Shown: positions 8,566-17,786 of the stretch, piece after piece
Position numbering within the stretch: position 1 is the stretch's first letter
Layout of the letters: each line of letters begins with the position of its first letter
Source of the DNA: Cyclobacteriaceae bacterium
GTDB lineage: Bacteria; Bacteroidota; Bacteroidia; Cytophagales; Cyclobacteriaceae
Reading direction: 5' to 3'
NCBI GenBank assembly: GCA_020436085.1
Contig: JAGQYM010000009.1
Span: forward strand, 57,697-121,696
DNA length: 64,000 nucleotides
Notes under the pieces: model-generated
Database searches by the model: none
The model's input: only the letters and a program-made list of their open reading frames with translations
What the model was told of the DNA's origin: nothing
Made by a program: the position numbers and the translations under genes

Positions 8566-9930
8566 CTATATGTTGATGTTGTATTTCATAATCTTGCGAT
8601 ACAATGTGGTGCGACCGAGCCCTAGTTCGCGTGCTGCCTTGCTAAGGTTGCCATCATTTTTTCTTATCGTTTCTTCAATCGTTTTTCTTTCCATTTCATT
8701 AAGATTAGTAAGAATGCCCGATCTTTGACTGCTTTCCGAAAACTGAAAATCTCCTTTCGAGATTTTTTTTCCTTCGCATAGAATCACGGCCCTCTCAACA
8801 GCGTGTTGAAACTCGCGGATATTTCCAGGCCAGTGGTATGCCTGAAGAATTTGTTCGAGACCTCTTTCTGCCTCAATCGTCTTGCCGTATTTACGGTTAA
8901 AGGCTTGAAGGAAATACTCCAGCAAGCGAGGGATGTCATCAATCCGGTTTCGCAGTGCGGGCATTTGAATCTCAACTGTGTTAATTCGATACAGCAGATC
9001 TTCGCGGAAACTTCCTTCTTCTTTTTGTTGATGAATCGGTCTATTCGTAGCACTTACCAATCGTATATCAATCGGCACCGATCTGTTTGATCCTAGAGGG
9101 ATTATTTCCCGGTTCTGTAAGACCGATAAAAGTTTACTTTGTTGGTCCAACGGCAGGTTTCCAATTTCATCCAGAAACAAAGTGCCTCCTGAAGCCAGCT
9201 CAAAACGGCCGACTCTATCCTGCTTTGCATCAGTGAATGCTCCTTTTGCATGACCAAAAAGTTCTGATTCAAAAAGGTGAAATGGGATCGTTCCCAAATC
9301 AACTTTAATGAATGGTCCCTTGTTTCTGTTCGACTGGCGATGAATTTCTTTTGCAATCAACTCCTTCCCGGTTCCATTTTCGCCAAGCAAAAGTACATTA
9401 GCATCGGTAGCCGCTACGCGCTTCACCATGGAAAACACTTTTGCCATTTCCTTCGAGGTTCCGACAATCTCAAAGTCAGGTTGAGTATAAACCTCCGCCA
9501 TTCTGGATTGGTGCGATCGAAGTTTAGCCACTTCTTGTTTTGATTTCGCTAATTGGTATGCCGCATTTACGGTTGCAATCAGTTTTTCATTGTCCCAGGG
9601 TTTCACCACAAAGTCAACTGCTCCGATTTTCATTGCCTCCACGGCAAGCTTCACATCGCCAAAGGCTGTCACCATAATTACACTAAGAGAAGGATGATCC
9701 TCCAAAATTTTTCCCAGCCAGTAGAGCCCTTCTCTTCCCTTGGTAACATCGGCCGTAAAATTCATGTCGAGCAATACTACCTCAGGTGATTTCTGGTTTA
9801 GCAGGTACGGCAACTGTGCAGGATTAGATTCTGTGCTCACCTGATCAAAGTGTTGCCGGAGGGCGACCCGGGCGCTCTGTATTATATCCGGGTCGTCATC
9901 TACTACCAAAACATGAGCGGGGCTCCTCAT
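8566..9930 (-). CDS. Sigma-54-dependent response regulator, NtrC family
   Basis: This 454-residue protein has a receiver domain (acidic DDD at 11-13, phospho-acceptor Asp55 in VVLLDMNF, Lys in VVKPWDN), an AAA+ sigma-54 interaction domain and a C-terminal Fis-type helix-turn-helix (LSKAARELGLGRTTLYRKI). The AAA+ part has Walker A (GENGTGKE), the loop ELFGHAKGAFTDA in which the usual GAFTGA reads GAFTDA, and Walker B (GGTLFLDEIGNL). ATG at 9930 is chosen over an upstream TTG at 9948 because MRSPAHVLVVDDDPD is the normal receiver N-terminus. The probable target is the divergent sigma-54 promoter at 10043. Confidence 0.93.
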   Translation of the reverse strand: MRSPAHVLVVDDDPDIIQSARVALRQHFDQVSTESNPAQLPYLLNQKSPEVVLLDMNFTADVTKGREGLYWLGKILEDHPSLSVIMVTAFGDVKLAVEAMKIGAVDFVVKPWDNEKLIATVNAAYQLAKSKQEVAKLRSHQSRMAEVYTQPDFEIVGTSKEMAKVFSMVKRVAATDANVLLLGENGTGKELIAKEIHRQSNRNKGPFIKVDLGTIPFHLFESELFGHAKGAFTDAKQDRVGRFELASGGTLFLDEIGNLPLDQQSKLLSVLQNREIIPLGSNRSVPIDIRLVSATNRPIHQQKEEGSFREDLLYRINTVEIQMPALRNRIDDIPRLLEYFLQAFNRKYGKTIEAERGLEQILQAYHWPGNIREFQHAVERAVILCEGKKISKGDFQFSESSQRSGILTNLNEMERKTIEETIRKNDGNLSKAARELGLGRTTLYRKIMKYNINI

Positions 9931-9950
9931 ACAATCAAAAGTATCCAAAT

Positions 9951-9988
9951 TGTTTCATTATGGAACACTAAATCGTTTCACTTTGAAC
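9951..9988. promoter_or_regulatory. Two phased palindromes, candidate enhancer (UAS) for the NtrC-type regulator
   Basis: Two imperfect inverted repeats lie in the divergent region: TGTTTCATTATGGAACA at 9951-9967 and GTTTCACTTTGAAC at 9975-9988. Both share GTTTCA with a GAAC arm. Their centres are about 22 bp apart, close to two helical turns. They sit roughly 65-90 bp upstream of the sigma-54 -24 element, where NtrC-type activators normally bind. Binding by the regulator at 8566 is inferred. Confidence 0.45.
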
Positions 9989-10042
9989 CACTTTGTGTTG
10001 TATTTTTATTTCAATTGATTGTAAATCAAGCCATTATAATGG

Positions 10043-10058
10043 TGGCATCTTTCTGGCA
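10043..10058 (+). promoter_or_regulatory. Sigma-54 (-24/-12) promoter
   Basis: TGGCATCTTTCTGGCA matches the sigma-54 consensus TGGCACG-N4-TTGCA. The invariant GG and GC are present and exactly 12 bp apart, and TGGCA is intact at -24. Transcription would start about 12 bases downstream of the GC, near 10069, about 16 nt before the ATG at 10085. A sigma-54 activator gene lies directly divergent, which strongly supports the call. Confidence 0.65.
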
Positions 10059-10084
10059 TCTTTGGCCTGCAAACACAGCTTCGT

Positions 10085-12508
10085 ATGATCCGCAACTACC
10101 TGATCGTCTCGCTTAGAAACCTTCTGAAAAACAGGGGCTATACACTTATCAATGTCTTTGGGCTTACTGTAGGGCTTGCTTCTGTAATTCTGATCTCTCT
10201 TTATGTAACCGATGAAATTGGGTACGATCGATACGACCCCGAGACTGCCAACATCTACCGCATCTATTGGCAGTCTGGCAATCCGCAGACGCGCACTCCT
10301 CACCCGATGGCACAAGCGTTGGTTCATGATTTTCCGGAAGTTGAAAGCGCGGTAACATTGTCACCTATCTGGGGACCAGGACTTACCAAGCAAAGTTTCT
10401 CAGTGCGAAATCTTGAAAAAGATATTCGTTACAATGAAAGAGATATCCTCTCTGTAGACAGCACCTTCTTTGATGTCTTCCCTGTGAAAATCATTAAAGG
10501 CAATCGGAACACTGTATTAAGAACTCCGGGAAAACTGATGCTATCTGAATCGGCTGCAAAAAAATATTTTGGAGATGAAGATCCCATCGGAAAGTTTCTC
10601 GCTGTCAATGACGATGAAAATTCAATCGAGATAGAAGGTGTATACGAAGATATGCCTCGCCAATCTCACTTTCATGCTTCTGCATTGGTTAGCTATGTTC
10701 ACATGAAAGCCAATTCTGATCCGGAAAGTCCATATTACACATGGAAAGACTTTGGCCATTTCAATTACATTAAACTCACACCAGGGGCAGACCCTGACAA
10801 ATTGGAAAGTCAATTGTTGGCCTGGGCAGGTAACTACATCAATGCCAGTGATGAAATGATTCGCCAAATCATTCAAAACAAAGAAGGGTTTAAACTTCAG
10901 AACATTCGTGATATACACCTTAAGTCACATCTGCTTTGGGAGCTTGAGGCAAATAGCGACATCGAGTATGTATACATCATGACAGCTGCCGCTATTCTCA
11001 TTTTAATAATTGGAACGATCAATTTTCTCAATCTCACTACAGCGAAATCTTCTGAGCGAGCCAAAGAAATCGGAATAAGAAGAACACTTGGAGCAATTAA
11101 GCGTCAACTGTCCTTCCAGTTTATCGGAGAGTCATTGTTGGTGGCTTTGTTCGCAGTGATTCTTGCGGGCCTGGCAGCAGAAGTGCTGATGCCTTATTTC
11201 AATGATCTTAGTGGAAAACCACTTGAACTCACCTTTGCACACAACTGGGACATCATTTTGGGTATCCTCTTTATCGGATTAGTAATTGGAGTAATTGGCG
11301 GGCTTTATCCCTCGTTCATTCTCTCTTCAATTTATCCTGTAAAAATCCTCAAGGGAAAATTTACCTCCAGCAAAACCGGAAACCTCGTTTCGCGCATCAT
11401 GGTACTTTTTCAATTCTCAATGGCGATCGTCCTGATCTCCGGAACGATTATTATCATGAATCAGATGAGCTTTATTCAAAACAAGAATCTCGGTTTTTCG
11501 AAAGAATCTACACTGATGGTCCCCATTCGTCAGTGGGATATGAGGCTAAACTTCGAAACGCTTCAAACCGAACTAAAAAATGTGAATGGAGTAGAGATGG
11601 TGGCTGCTTCTTCAAATGTTCCCGGAACTCAGATCAACCAGGAACCCATTTTCAGAATTGACGACCCGGATCATGAAGTCAATGCATCTCAGATGTATGT
11701 TGACTACGATCTGATCAAAACATTGGGATTAGAAATAGTAGAAGGTCGCGGGTTTGAGCGTGAATTTCCTGGAGACACAGCTAACGCATACATCATAAAT
11801 CAAGCGGCAGCACGCGAACTTCAGTTGACACCACCTTATGTTGGCAAAGAAATTTTACTTGAGATTGATGACGATCGATATCGTGGACCGATCGTGGGCG
11901 TAGTGAAAGACTTTAACTATCAATCGCTTCATCAGCCTGTCCGTCCCATAGTCATGCAAAGAAGACCGTGGTATAACACTGTACTCTTGAAACTTAACAC
12001 AAGTGATATTCAACAAACCATTGCCGATGTAGAAACGGTATGGAACAAGTTTGACGATAACTTCGGATTTGAGTATTCATTTCTCGAGGATACTATTGAC
12101 TCACAATACAATGCTGAGAACAAAATGGGCATGGTCTTCGGGCTATTTGCTTCAGTGGCCATTATTATATCTTGTATGGGATTATTCGGCCTGGCCTCTC
12201 TCAATTTTGCTCAACGCAAAAAAGAAGTTGGTATCAGAAAAGTTCTAGGTGCTCCGTTAATGTCCCTTTTGATCAACCTGGTAACAGATTACTCAAGGCT
12301 AATAATTTTTGCGACACTCCTGGCGGTGCCCGTAGCCTGGTGGTCGATGCACGACTGGCTAAACCACTTCGTCTTCAAAACAGATATTAGCATTTGGACT
12401 TTTGTCTTGACAGGATTGGGCACACTTATTATCGCGTGGACAACCATCGCATACCTTACAGTTCATACTGCTTCCCTGAATCCTGTAGAGACACTAAAAG
12501 AAGAATAA
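10085..12508 (+). CDS. FtsX/MacB-type ABC transporter permease
   Basis: This 807-residue permease has the duplicated architecture of large Bacteroidota FtsX proteins. An N-terminal helix (about 20-40: LINVFGLTVGLASVILISLYV) is followed by a MacB periplasmic core domain, then three helices near 295-430 with the motif SSERAKEIGIRRTLGA. A second helix and periplasmic domain follow, and a last three-helix block has KKEVGIRKVLGAPL near 700. No ATPase is encoded beside it, so it must use a distant partner or act as a mechanotransmission subunit. The sigma-54 promoter at 10043 drives it, and the next permease starts 10 bases downstream, forming an operon. Confidence 0.9.
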   Translation: MIRNYLIVSLRNLLKNRGYTLINVFGLTVGLASVILISLYVTDEIGYDRYDPETANIYRIYWQSGNPQTRTPHPMAQALVHDFPEVESAVTLSPIWGPGLTKQSFSVRNLEKDIRYNERDILSVDSTFFDVFPVKIIKGNRNTVLRTPGKLMLSESAAKKYFGDEDPIGKFLAVNDDENSIEIEGVYEDMPRQSHFHASALVSYVHMKANSDPESPYYTWKDFGHFNYIKLTPGADPDKLESQLLAWAGNYINASDEMIRQIIQNKEGFKLQNIRDIHLKSHLLWELEANSDIEYVYIMTAAAILILIIGTINFLNLTTAKSSERAKEIGIRRTLGAIKRQLSFQFIGESLLVALFAVILAGLAAEVLMPYFNDLSGKPLELTFAHNWDIILGILFIGLVIGVIGGLYPSFILSSIYPVKILKGKFTSSKTGNLVSRIMVLFQFSMAIVLISGTIIIMNQMSFIQNKNLGFSKESTLMVPIRQWDMRLNFETLQTELKNVNGVEMVAASSNVPGTQINQEPIFRIDDPDHEVNASQMYVDYDLIKTLGLEIVEGRGFEREFPGDTANAYIINQAAARELQLTPPYVGKEILLEIDDDRYRGPIVGVVKDFNYQSLHQPVRPIVMQRRPWYNTVLLKLNTSDIQQTIADVETVWNKFDDNFGFEYSFLEDTIDSQYNAENKMGMVFGLFASVAIIISCMGLFGLASLNFAQRKKEVGIRKVLGAPLMSLLINLVTDYSRLIIFATLLAVPVAWWSMHDWLNHFVFKTDISIWTFVLTGLGTLIIAWTTIAYLTVHTASLNPVETLKEE

Positions 12509-12518
12509 CAAATATCTC

Positions 12519-14891
12519 ATGCTAAAGAACTATCTAAAGGTTGCTCTACGCGCCATCGTCAAAAACAAATCATACTCAAGTATTAATGTAATTGGTCTTG
12601 CAGGTAGCGCTGCCATCACGATGTTGATCATCTTCTATGCCATCAGCGTTCTTACCTACGATCAGTTTCACGAAGACTCTGAGAGGATCTACTTCATGTA
12701 TCGAGATCGTGCAACTGAAGATGGTACTGTACCTGTGTATGACACATGGTTTCCCATGACTGAAGTTGCCGTTGACGAGTTTCCAGTGGTGGAGAGTGGA
12801 ACGCGCATCGTGCCCGCTGGCATTACCTGGGTGAGGGCTGGTGAAAAGAGGTTTGAACATGCCATTACCTATGCTGATTCTGCCCTGTTCAAAATATTTT
12901 CCTTTCCTCTGATAGAGGGAGACAGAAACACATTGTTGAATGACCCTAATTCTGTTGTGATTTCTGAAGAGGTGGCAAAAAAGTTTTTCGGAGAAGAAGA
13001 AGCACTTGGAAAAACATTGAACTTCGGTCTGGTTAATGATCGCACAGTTACTGGCGTGATTGGCAAACTTCCCGGCAACTCCACGTTTACGTTTGAAGTG
13101 ATCTTCCCTATCAACACTGCCATCGCGCGCCAGTTTGTTGGTGACGATTTGTGGCAGGGCTCCTTCTGCAATTCTTTTATCAAACTAAGAAATGAGAAAG
13201 ACATTGACAATTTGCGAAGCCAGGCCAACGCGATTATGGAAAAGTATGTAGAGGGCTCCGAGCGTGGTAATGTTCTGTTCCTTCCGCTAAAAGATTACAA
13301 CGATGAGTTTACTGATCAAAGAAAGTATGCATACACATTGCTGATTGTTGCTTTTGGTATTCTGGTGATCGCGTCAATCAACTTCACCAATCTTGCTACA
13401 GCACAATCATTGATGAGAACCAAAGAGGTAGGCGTAAGAAAAGTAATGGGTGCCACACGGTCGGCCCTCATCAATCAATTTCTAGGCGAGTCTGTCTTGC
13501 TTACGCTTCTTGCTTTAATTCTTGGAGGCTTCCTTGCTGAAATATCTCTGCCATCATTTAGTCAACTTATCGATCTCGATATCCCGGTCAACTTTCTTAG
13601 TGAACCATCCATGATTGGATTGATTCTGGGACTTGGCCTATTGGTAGGAATTATTTCCGGCAGCTACCCGTCTCTCTATATGTCAAAATTTAAGCCCAGT
13701 GAAATACTGAAGGGTTCGCAATCAAAAGGTGGTAGCATGTTAATACGCAATGGTCTGGTAGTGGTTCAATTCACTCTTGCTATCACATTGTTATGTGCTG
13801 TTTCGATTATCAGCAAGCAGGTGAACTTCATGAGGGGCTACGATGTAAAGTTTGATCGAGATAACGTGGTGGTGATTCCCATCGGTCTTCGCGATTTTGA
13901 AGATAGAGACAACGCTGTATCAAGACTTGTCACTTTCAAAGAACAACTAAAAACCTTGCCGGGAGTAGTTTCGGTAACAGCTTCTAATAGTATTCCGGGG
14001 AATTACGCTGGAAATTTTATGCTGTTCCTTGCCGAAGGTGATGAAGATGCCAGCCCGCTTGACTACAGAATTGCCAGCACAGAGGAAGATTTTTTTGATA
14101 CGTATAAAATCAAATTTGTCGCTGGCAGAAACTTCCTGCCCAACTCAATTCATGACAGGGAAAACTCAGTCATTCTTAATGAAGCCGCTGTTCGTGATAT
14201 CGGCTGGGACGATCCGATTGGAAAGAAATTAATTTACCCAAGATCAAGAAACCAGGTTGAAGTGATTGGTGTGGTCGAAGACTTCAATTACGCATCATTG
14301 AAGCAGCCGATTCTGCCAGTAGTACATTACTTTGGCGGAGACAGTGCCAGAAACTACCGATTCATTTCGGTGCAACTTGACGCTAAGTCCCGAGACGCAG
14401 CCTTGGAGCAAGTCGGACGTACATGGGAATCGATGCAGTTTGACAGGAATTATGAATATTTTTTCCCTGCTGAACGCATGGATGAACTCTATGAATCAGA
14501 AGACAACCTTATCAAAATTCTAACCTACGCTACAGTGTTTGCCATTTTCATTGCGTGCCTTGGGCTTTATGCGCTCGCCTCGTTTACTGTAATGTTGAGA
14601 ACAAAAGAAATTGCCATAAGGCGCGTATTGGGTGCTTCAGTAGGCAGCATTGTTGGTCTTTTTTCAAAATCCTATGCGAGAATGGTATTGATCGCAATTG
14701 TTGTTGCCATCCCTCTCGCGTGGTTTGGCATGAGCGAGTGGTTAGAAGGTTTCGCCTTCAGAACCAACATTGGCTGGGCTATTTTTGTATTCACAGGCTC
14801 CGTTGCCTTGGCCATCTCCTTTCTCACGGTGAGCATTCACAGCATTAGAGCCGGATATCGTGATCCTGTCAAATCATTACGTGTGGACTAG
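12519..14891 (+). CDS. FtsX/MacB-type ABC transporter permease
   Basis: This 790-residue permease is built like its upstream neighbour: an N-terminal helix (SSINVIGLAGSAAITMLIIFYA), a MacB-PCD domain (YDQFHEDSERIYFMYRD), a first FtsX block with MRTKEVGVRKVMGATR near 305, and a second near 690 with LRTKEIAIRRVLGASVG. It starts 10 bases after the previous stop and is probably cotranscribed from the sigma-54 promoter. The two could form a heterodimer. The substrate is unknown; related proteins export lipoproteins, peptides or drugs. Its TAG stop directly abuts the stop of the convergent third permease. Confidence 0.9.
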   Translation: MLKNYLKVALRAIVKNKSYSSINVIGLAGSAAITMLIIFYAISVLTYDQFHEDSERIYFMYRDRATEDGTVPVYDTWFPMTEVAVDEFPVVESGTRIVPAGITWVRAGEKRFEHAITYADSALFKIFSFPLIEGDRNTLLNDPNSVVISEEVAKKFFGEEEALGKTLNFGLVNDRTVTGVIGKLPGNSTFTFEVIFPINTAIARQFVGDDLWQGSFCNSFIKLRNEKDIDNLRSQANAIMEKYVEGSERGNVLFLPLKDYNDEFTDQRKYAYTLLIVAFGILVIASINFTNLATAQSLMRTKEVGVRKVMGATRSALINQFLGESVLLTLLALILGGFLAEISLPSFSQLIDLDIPVNFLSEPSMIGLILGLGLLVGIISGSYPSLYMSKFKPSEILKGSQSKGGSMLIRNGLVVVQFTLAITLLCAVSIISKQVNFMRGYDVKFDRDNVVVIPIGLRDFEDRDNAVSRLVTFKEQLKTLPGVVSVTASNSIPGNYAGNFMLFLAEGDEDASPLDYRIASTEEDFFDTYKIKFVAGRNFLPNSIHDRENSVILNEAAVRDIGWDDPIGKKLIYPRSRNQVEVIGVVEDFNYASLKQPILPVVHYFGGDSARNYRFISVQLDAKSRDAALEQVGRTWESMQFDRNYEYFFPAERMDELYESEDNLIKILTYATVFAIFIACLGLYALASFTVMLRTKEIAIRRVLGASVGSIVGLFSKSYARMVLIAIVVAIPLAWFGMSEWLEGFAFRTNIGWAIFVFTGSVALAISFLTVSIHSIRAGYRDPVKSLRVD

Positions 14892-17387
14892 CTATTCGTG
14901 GCGCAGTGAGTTAATGGGATTTACCATAGAAGCTTTAAGTGTTTCATAACCCACCGTTATCAAGGTGATCAGCGTTATCGCACCCACCGATCCGATAAAT
15001 AACCAGGGCGAAAGTGGTGTTTGATACACGAAGGACTCAAGCCATTTGTTTGCGAGGAAGTAGGTAAGTGGTATCGCCACGATGCAGGCAATCAAAAGTA
15101 AAATACCAAACACCTTCAACAGCAGCAATACAATCTGGACGTTTGAGCTACCCATAGCCTTGCGAATCCCGATTTCTTTAGTCCGCTGTTGTGACATAAA
15201 AGAAGCTAAGCCGTAGAGTCCGATACAGGCGATGAGTATCGCCAGCACTGAAAATTTTTCGGTCAGCTCTGCTACTTTTACTTCGTTCTCATACATCCTT
15301 CCAAATTCATCATCCAGAAACCAGTAGTCAAATCCAAGATCCGGGAATTGTTCCTTCCACTTCGATTCCAGGTACGCAATTTTTTGGCCCATCCCACTTG
15401 CTGGCAATTTTACGTGAATGATGCGGTCATCAAAGTGAGGCTTGGAGCTAATGCCTAATGGATCAATCTTGTTGTGCATAGATCGATATGGAAAATCCTC
15501 AACCACGCCTATGACATTGCCGGTAACCGGTACACTAAGAGAGTCGGGGCCACCGTAGTAACTTGCGGCTGGTCTAATCACTGACTTTCCGATCACTTCC
15601 TGAGGAGTCAGTCCTAAAGTCTTTACGGCTGATTCATTCAGAATAATGTTTACAGAGTCAGTTACGTTTTGATGATCGAAATCCCTACCAGCTATAAACT
15701 TTAAACCGAAAGTTTTCGGGAAGTCGTAATCGCCATTGAGTTGAAACCACTGCTGCTCTTCCTCCAGTATCTCCGGAAACTGGAATCGCATATTAATCGG
15801 ACCAAAGTAATCGAGACGAGGCAGGTGATTACCCAGTGTCATGTATTTGATTTCAGGATCGTCTAGCACACGGTTTTTAAATGTTTGATATTTTAAGTTA
15901 TCAGCTACCGCTCCAAAGCCACCATAGCGAATCGACACAATCTGATCGCCCGCTTCATTGAGTTTGGAGTTCTTCATCAGGTTCATCTGTCTCAATATCA
16001 CCACGGTGCCAACCAACAGCGAAACGGCCACCGCAAACTGCAAAGTGGTGAGTACTTGTCTCAGCCTATTGCTACCTTTTCCAAAGGCAAACTTACCTTT
16101 CAATACAGCCACAGGTTGAAATCCCGAAATGAAAAAAGAGGGGTAACCGCCAGCAAGCAGTGTCACAAAAAAGATTACTGCCAATAGCACCAGCATCATA
16201 TCCCACTGAAATACGTGACCAATGCCTATTGTTTTTTGAGTCATCGAATTAAACTGCGGCAGGAAAATAAAAACCAGAAGCAAGGCCAACAGCACAGACA
16301 ACAATACAAGTAGAAAAGACTCGATCATAAACTGAGCGAATATCTGCCCTCGAAACCCTCCAAAAGTCTTTCTCAAGCCAATCTCCTTTGCCCGCGTAGC
16401 AGAACGAGCCGTAGATAAATTGATGTAATTAATCGAGGCCACGACCAGAATGAGTATCGCTACCGAAAGGAAAAGATAGATATATTTTACTTCTGCTGAC
16501 TTATGTGTTATCGACCAGTTGATTTCCTTGTCAAAGTGAACATCAGTGATTTTTCGCACCAACGGCTTAAACTTGATATTGAGATTATAGCGTTCGATTA
16601 TTTCATTTGCTCTTTTTGTAAAATCTTCAAGTATTGTTGGAATCACATTCTCATTTGTGCAGACGAAAATTGATTGAGTCCATTGTCCGTTGGGTCCATC
16701 TCCCATGTATGTATCCAGCGAGTTCTCAAGGTTTTCATTAAATGGCTTCAGCGCCAGAATATTGGCAATGTACTTTGGTTCCAGGTGTGAGTTTGAAGGA
16801 AAGTCTTTATAGGTCGCGGTCACCATCAAGTCTATCTTTTCATTATTTGTTAGCCACATGTGAGACACGCTAACTGACTTATTGATTGGGTCCTCATCCC
16901 CAAAAAGCTGCCTGGCTGTACTTTCCGACAGCATGATGCTGTTTAGCTCCTTCAGTGGATTCTCGAAGTCACCCCTGGTCACCAGTACTGCTATTACATC
17001 GCTGATATTGTCCTCCGCCCAAATGATATCCTCTGAAAGTAAAATCTTATCCGTTGGTTCGTAGTGAATGCTGGTCGGCATGCCAGCGTATGTGTAACTA
17101 GTGATATGAGTAATCCCCTCATAGTTCTCTTTGATATAGTTATCCCAACCTGCAGGTGCAAATGGCCATGCCTGCACCTCTCCATTTTCATCTTGAATCC
17201 AATAGCCAATTCGATAAGTATCCTTTGCATAAGGATGCATCGTGTCAAACGTCAACTCATCGCGTACGTAGAGGAGAATGAAAATAGCCGCGGCTAACCC
17301 AATAGATAGTCCCGCAGTATTGATGATTGTATATCCTCTTTGCTTGAATATGTTCCTGATGGACAGGAGCAGGTAGTTAAGAAACAT
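14892..17387 (-). CDS. FtsX/MacB-type ABC transporter permease
   Basis: This 831-residue permease has the same layout as the other two: an N-terminal helix (INTAGLSIGLAAAIFILLYVRD), a periplasmic domain starting at LTFDTMHPYAKDTYRIGY, then FtsX blocks with TRAKEIGLRKTFGGFRG near 350 and QRTKEIGIRKAMGSSN near 740. It is convergent with the sigma-54-driven pair and its stop codon touches theirs, so it is not part of that operon. I saw no sigma-54 site upstream of its start. It is likely another partnerless exporter subunit of this expanded family. Confidence 0.9.
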   Translation of the reverse strand: MFLNYLLLSIRNIFKQRGYTIINTAGLSIGLAAAIFILLYVRDELTFDTMHPYAKDTYRIGYWIQDENGEVQAWPFAPAGWDNYIKENYEGITHITSYTYAGMPTSIHYEPTDKILLSEDIIWAEDNISDVIAVLVTRGDFENPLKELNSIMLSESTARQLFGDEDPINKSVSVSHMWLTNNEKIDLMVTATYKDFPSNSHLEPKYIANILALKPFNENLENSLDTYMGDGPNGQWTQSIFVCTNENVIPTILEDFTKRANEIIERYNLNIKFKPLVRKITDVHFDKEINWSITHKSAEVKYIYLFLSVAILILVVASINYINLSTARSATRAKEIGLRKTFGGFRGQIFAQFMIESFLLVLLSVLLALLLVFIFLPQFNSMTQKTIGIGHVFQWDMMLVLLAVIFFVTLLAGGYPSFFISGFQPVAVLKGKFAFGKGSNRLRQVLTTLQFAVAVSLLVGTVVILRQMNLMKNSKLNEAGDQIVSIRYGGFGAVADNLKYQTFKNRVLDDPEIKYMTLGNHLPRLDYFGPINMRFQFPEILEEEQQWFQLNGDYDFPKTFGLKFIAGRDFDHQNVTDSVNIILNESAVKTLGLTPQEVIGKSVIRPAASYYGGPDSLSVPVTGNVIGVVEDFPYRSMHNKIDPLGISSKPHFDDRIIHVKLPASGMGQKIAYLESKWKEQFPDLGFDYWFLDDEFGRMYENEVKVAELTEKFSVLAILIACIGLYGLASFMSQQRTKEIGIRKAMGSSNVQIVLLLLKVFGILLLIACIVAIPLTYFLANKWLESFVYQTPLSPWLFIGSVGAITLITLITVGYETLKASMVNPINSLRHE

Positions 17388-17556
17388 GTCGGTTATCTTT
17401 GAGGTTGAGCATTTGAATATACTCTACCCTGCCTTTAAAGTTTCCGACACGAGGGATTTTAGATGTAAAAAGATGTCACAGCGATAAACGCATAGCGCAA
17501 ATCACGGTAAATACAGTAACTATTGAATGTTGTTGTAACGATTAAAGGATATTAAA

Positions 17557-17580
17557 AAAGGCTGCCTTGGGGCAGCCTTT
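17557..17580 (-). terminator. Rho-independent terminator of the small gene at 17590
   Basis: A perfect 10-bp stem (AAAGGCTGCC with GGCAGCCTTT) closes a four-base loop TTGG. On the minus strand the stem is followed by a run of six T, directly downstream of the stop of the 57-residue protein. It may also weakly stop rightward transcripts. Confidence 0.85.
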
Positions 17581-17589
17581 GAAATTCAA

Positions 17590-17763
17590 TTAAGCGGCTT
17601 TCGAGAGTTTATCCTCAGGGAGCTTGTTTGTTCTAATCTCCTTCTTCTCCAAATCAAACCACCTTACTTCAACGAGATTTGCCTTCAGGTACTTCAATAC
17701 CTCCATCACTTTTCCATCAATCTTACTCCTCACTCTTTCGCCTCTTCTAAATAATCGTCTCAT
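17590..17763 (-). CDS. Small basic protein, YodC/DUF2158-like
   Basis: This 57-residue frame starts with ATG 17763 and ends just before a strong terminator. The sequence has a compact beta pattern (RGERVRSKIDGKVMEVLKYL, then VEVRWFDLEKKEIRTNKLPEDKLSK). It resembles the small YodC/DUF2158 proteins, in which a G-x-x-V-x-x-K-x-G strand precedes a Trp-Phe-Asp strand. It is strongly basic and cytoplasmic. The function is unknown. The terminator directly behind the stop and the dense charged coding pattern support a real gene. It precedes degP on the same strand order but is upstream of nothing else, so it is probably monocistronic. Confidence 0.7.
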   Translation of the reverse strand: MRRLFRRGERVRSKIDGKVMEVLKYLKANLVEVRWFDLEKKEIRTNKLPEDKLSKAA

Positions 17764-17786
17764 ATCATTTAAAATTAAAACAGTGC

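Noticed and set aside
10043-10078. Alternative sigma-54 site using the second TGGCATC and the later TGC
   Set aside because: The GG-to-GC spacing is 14 bp instead of 12, so the overlapping upstream match is much better.
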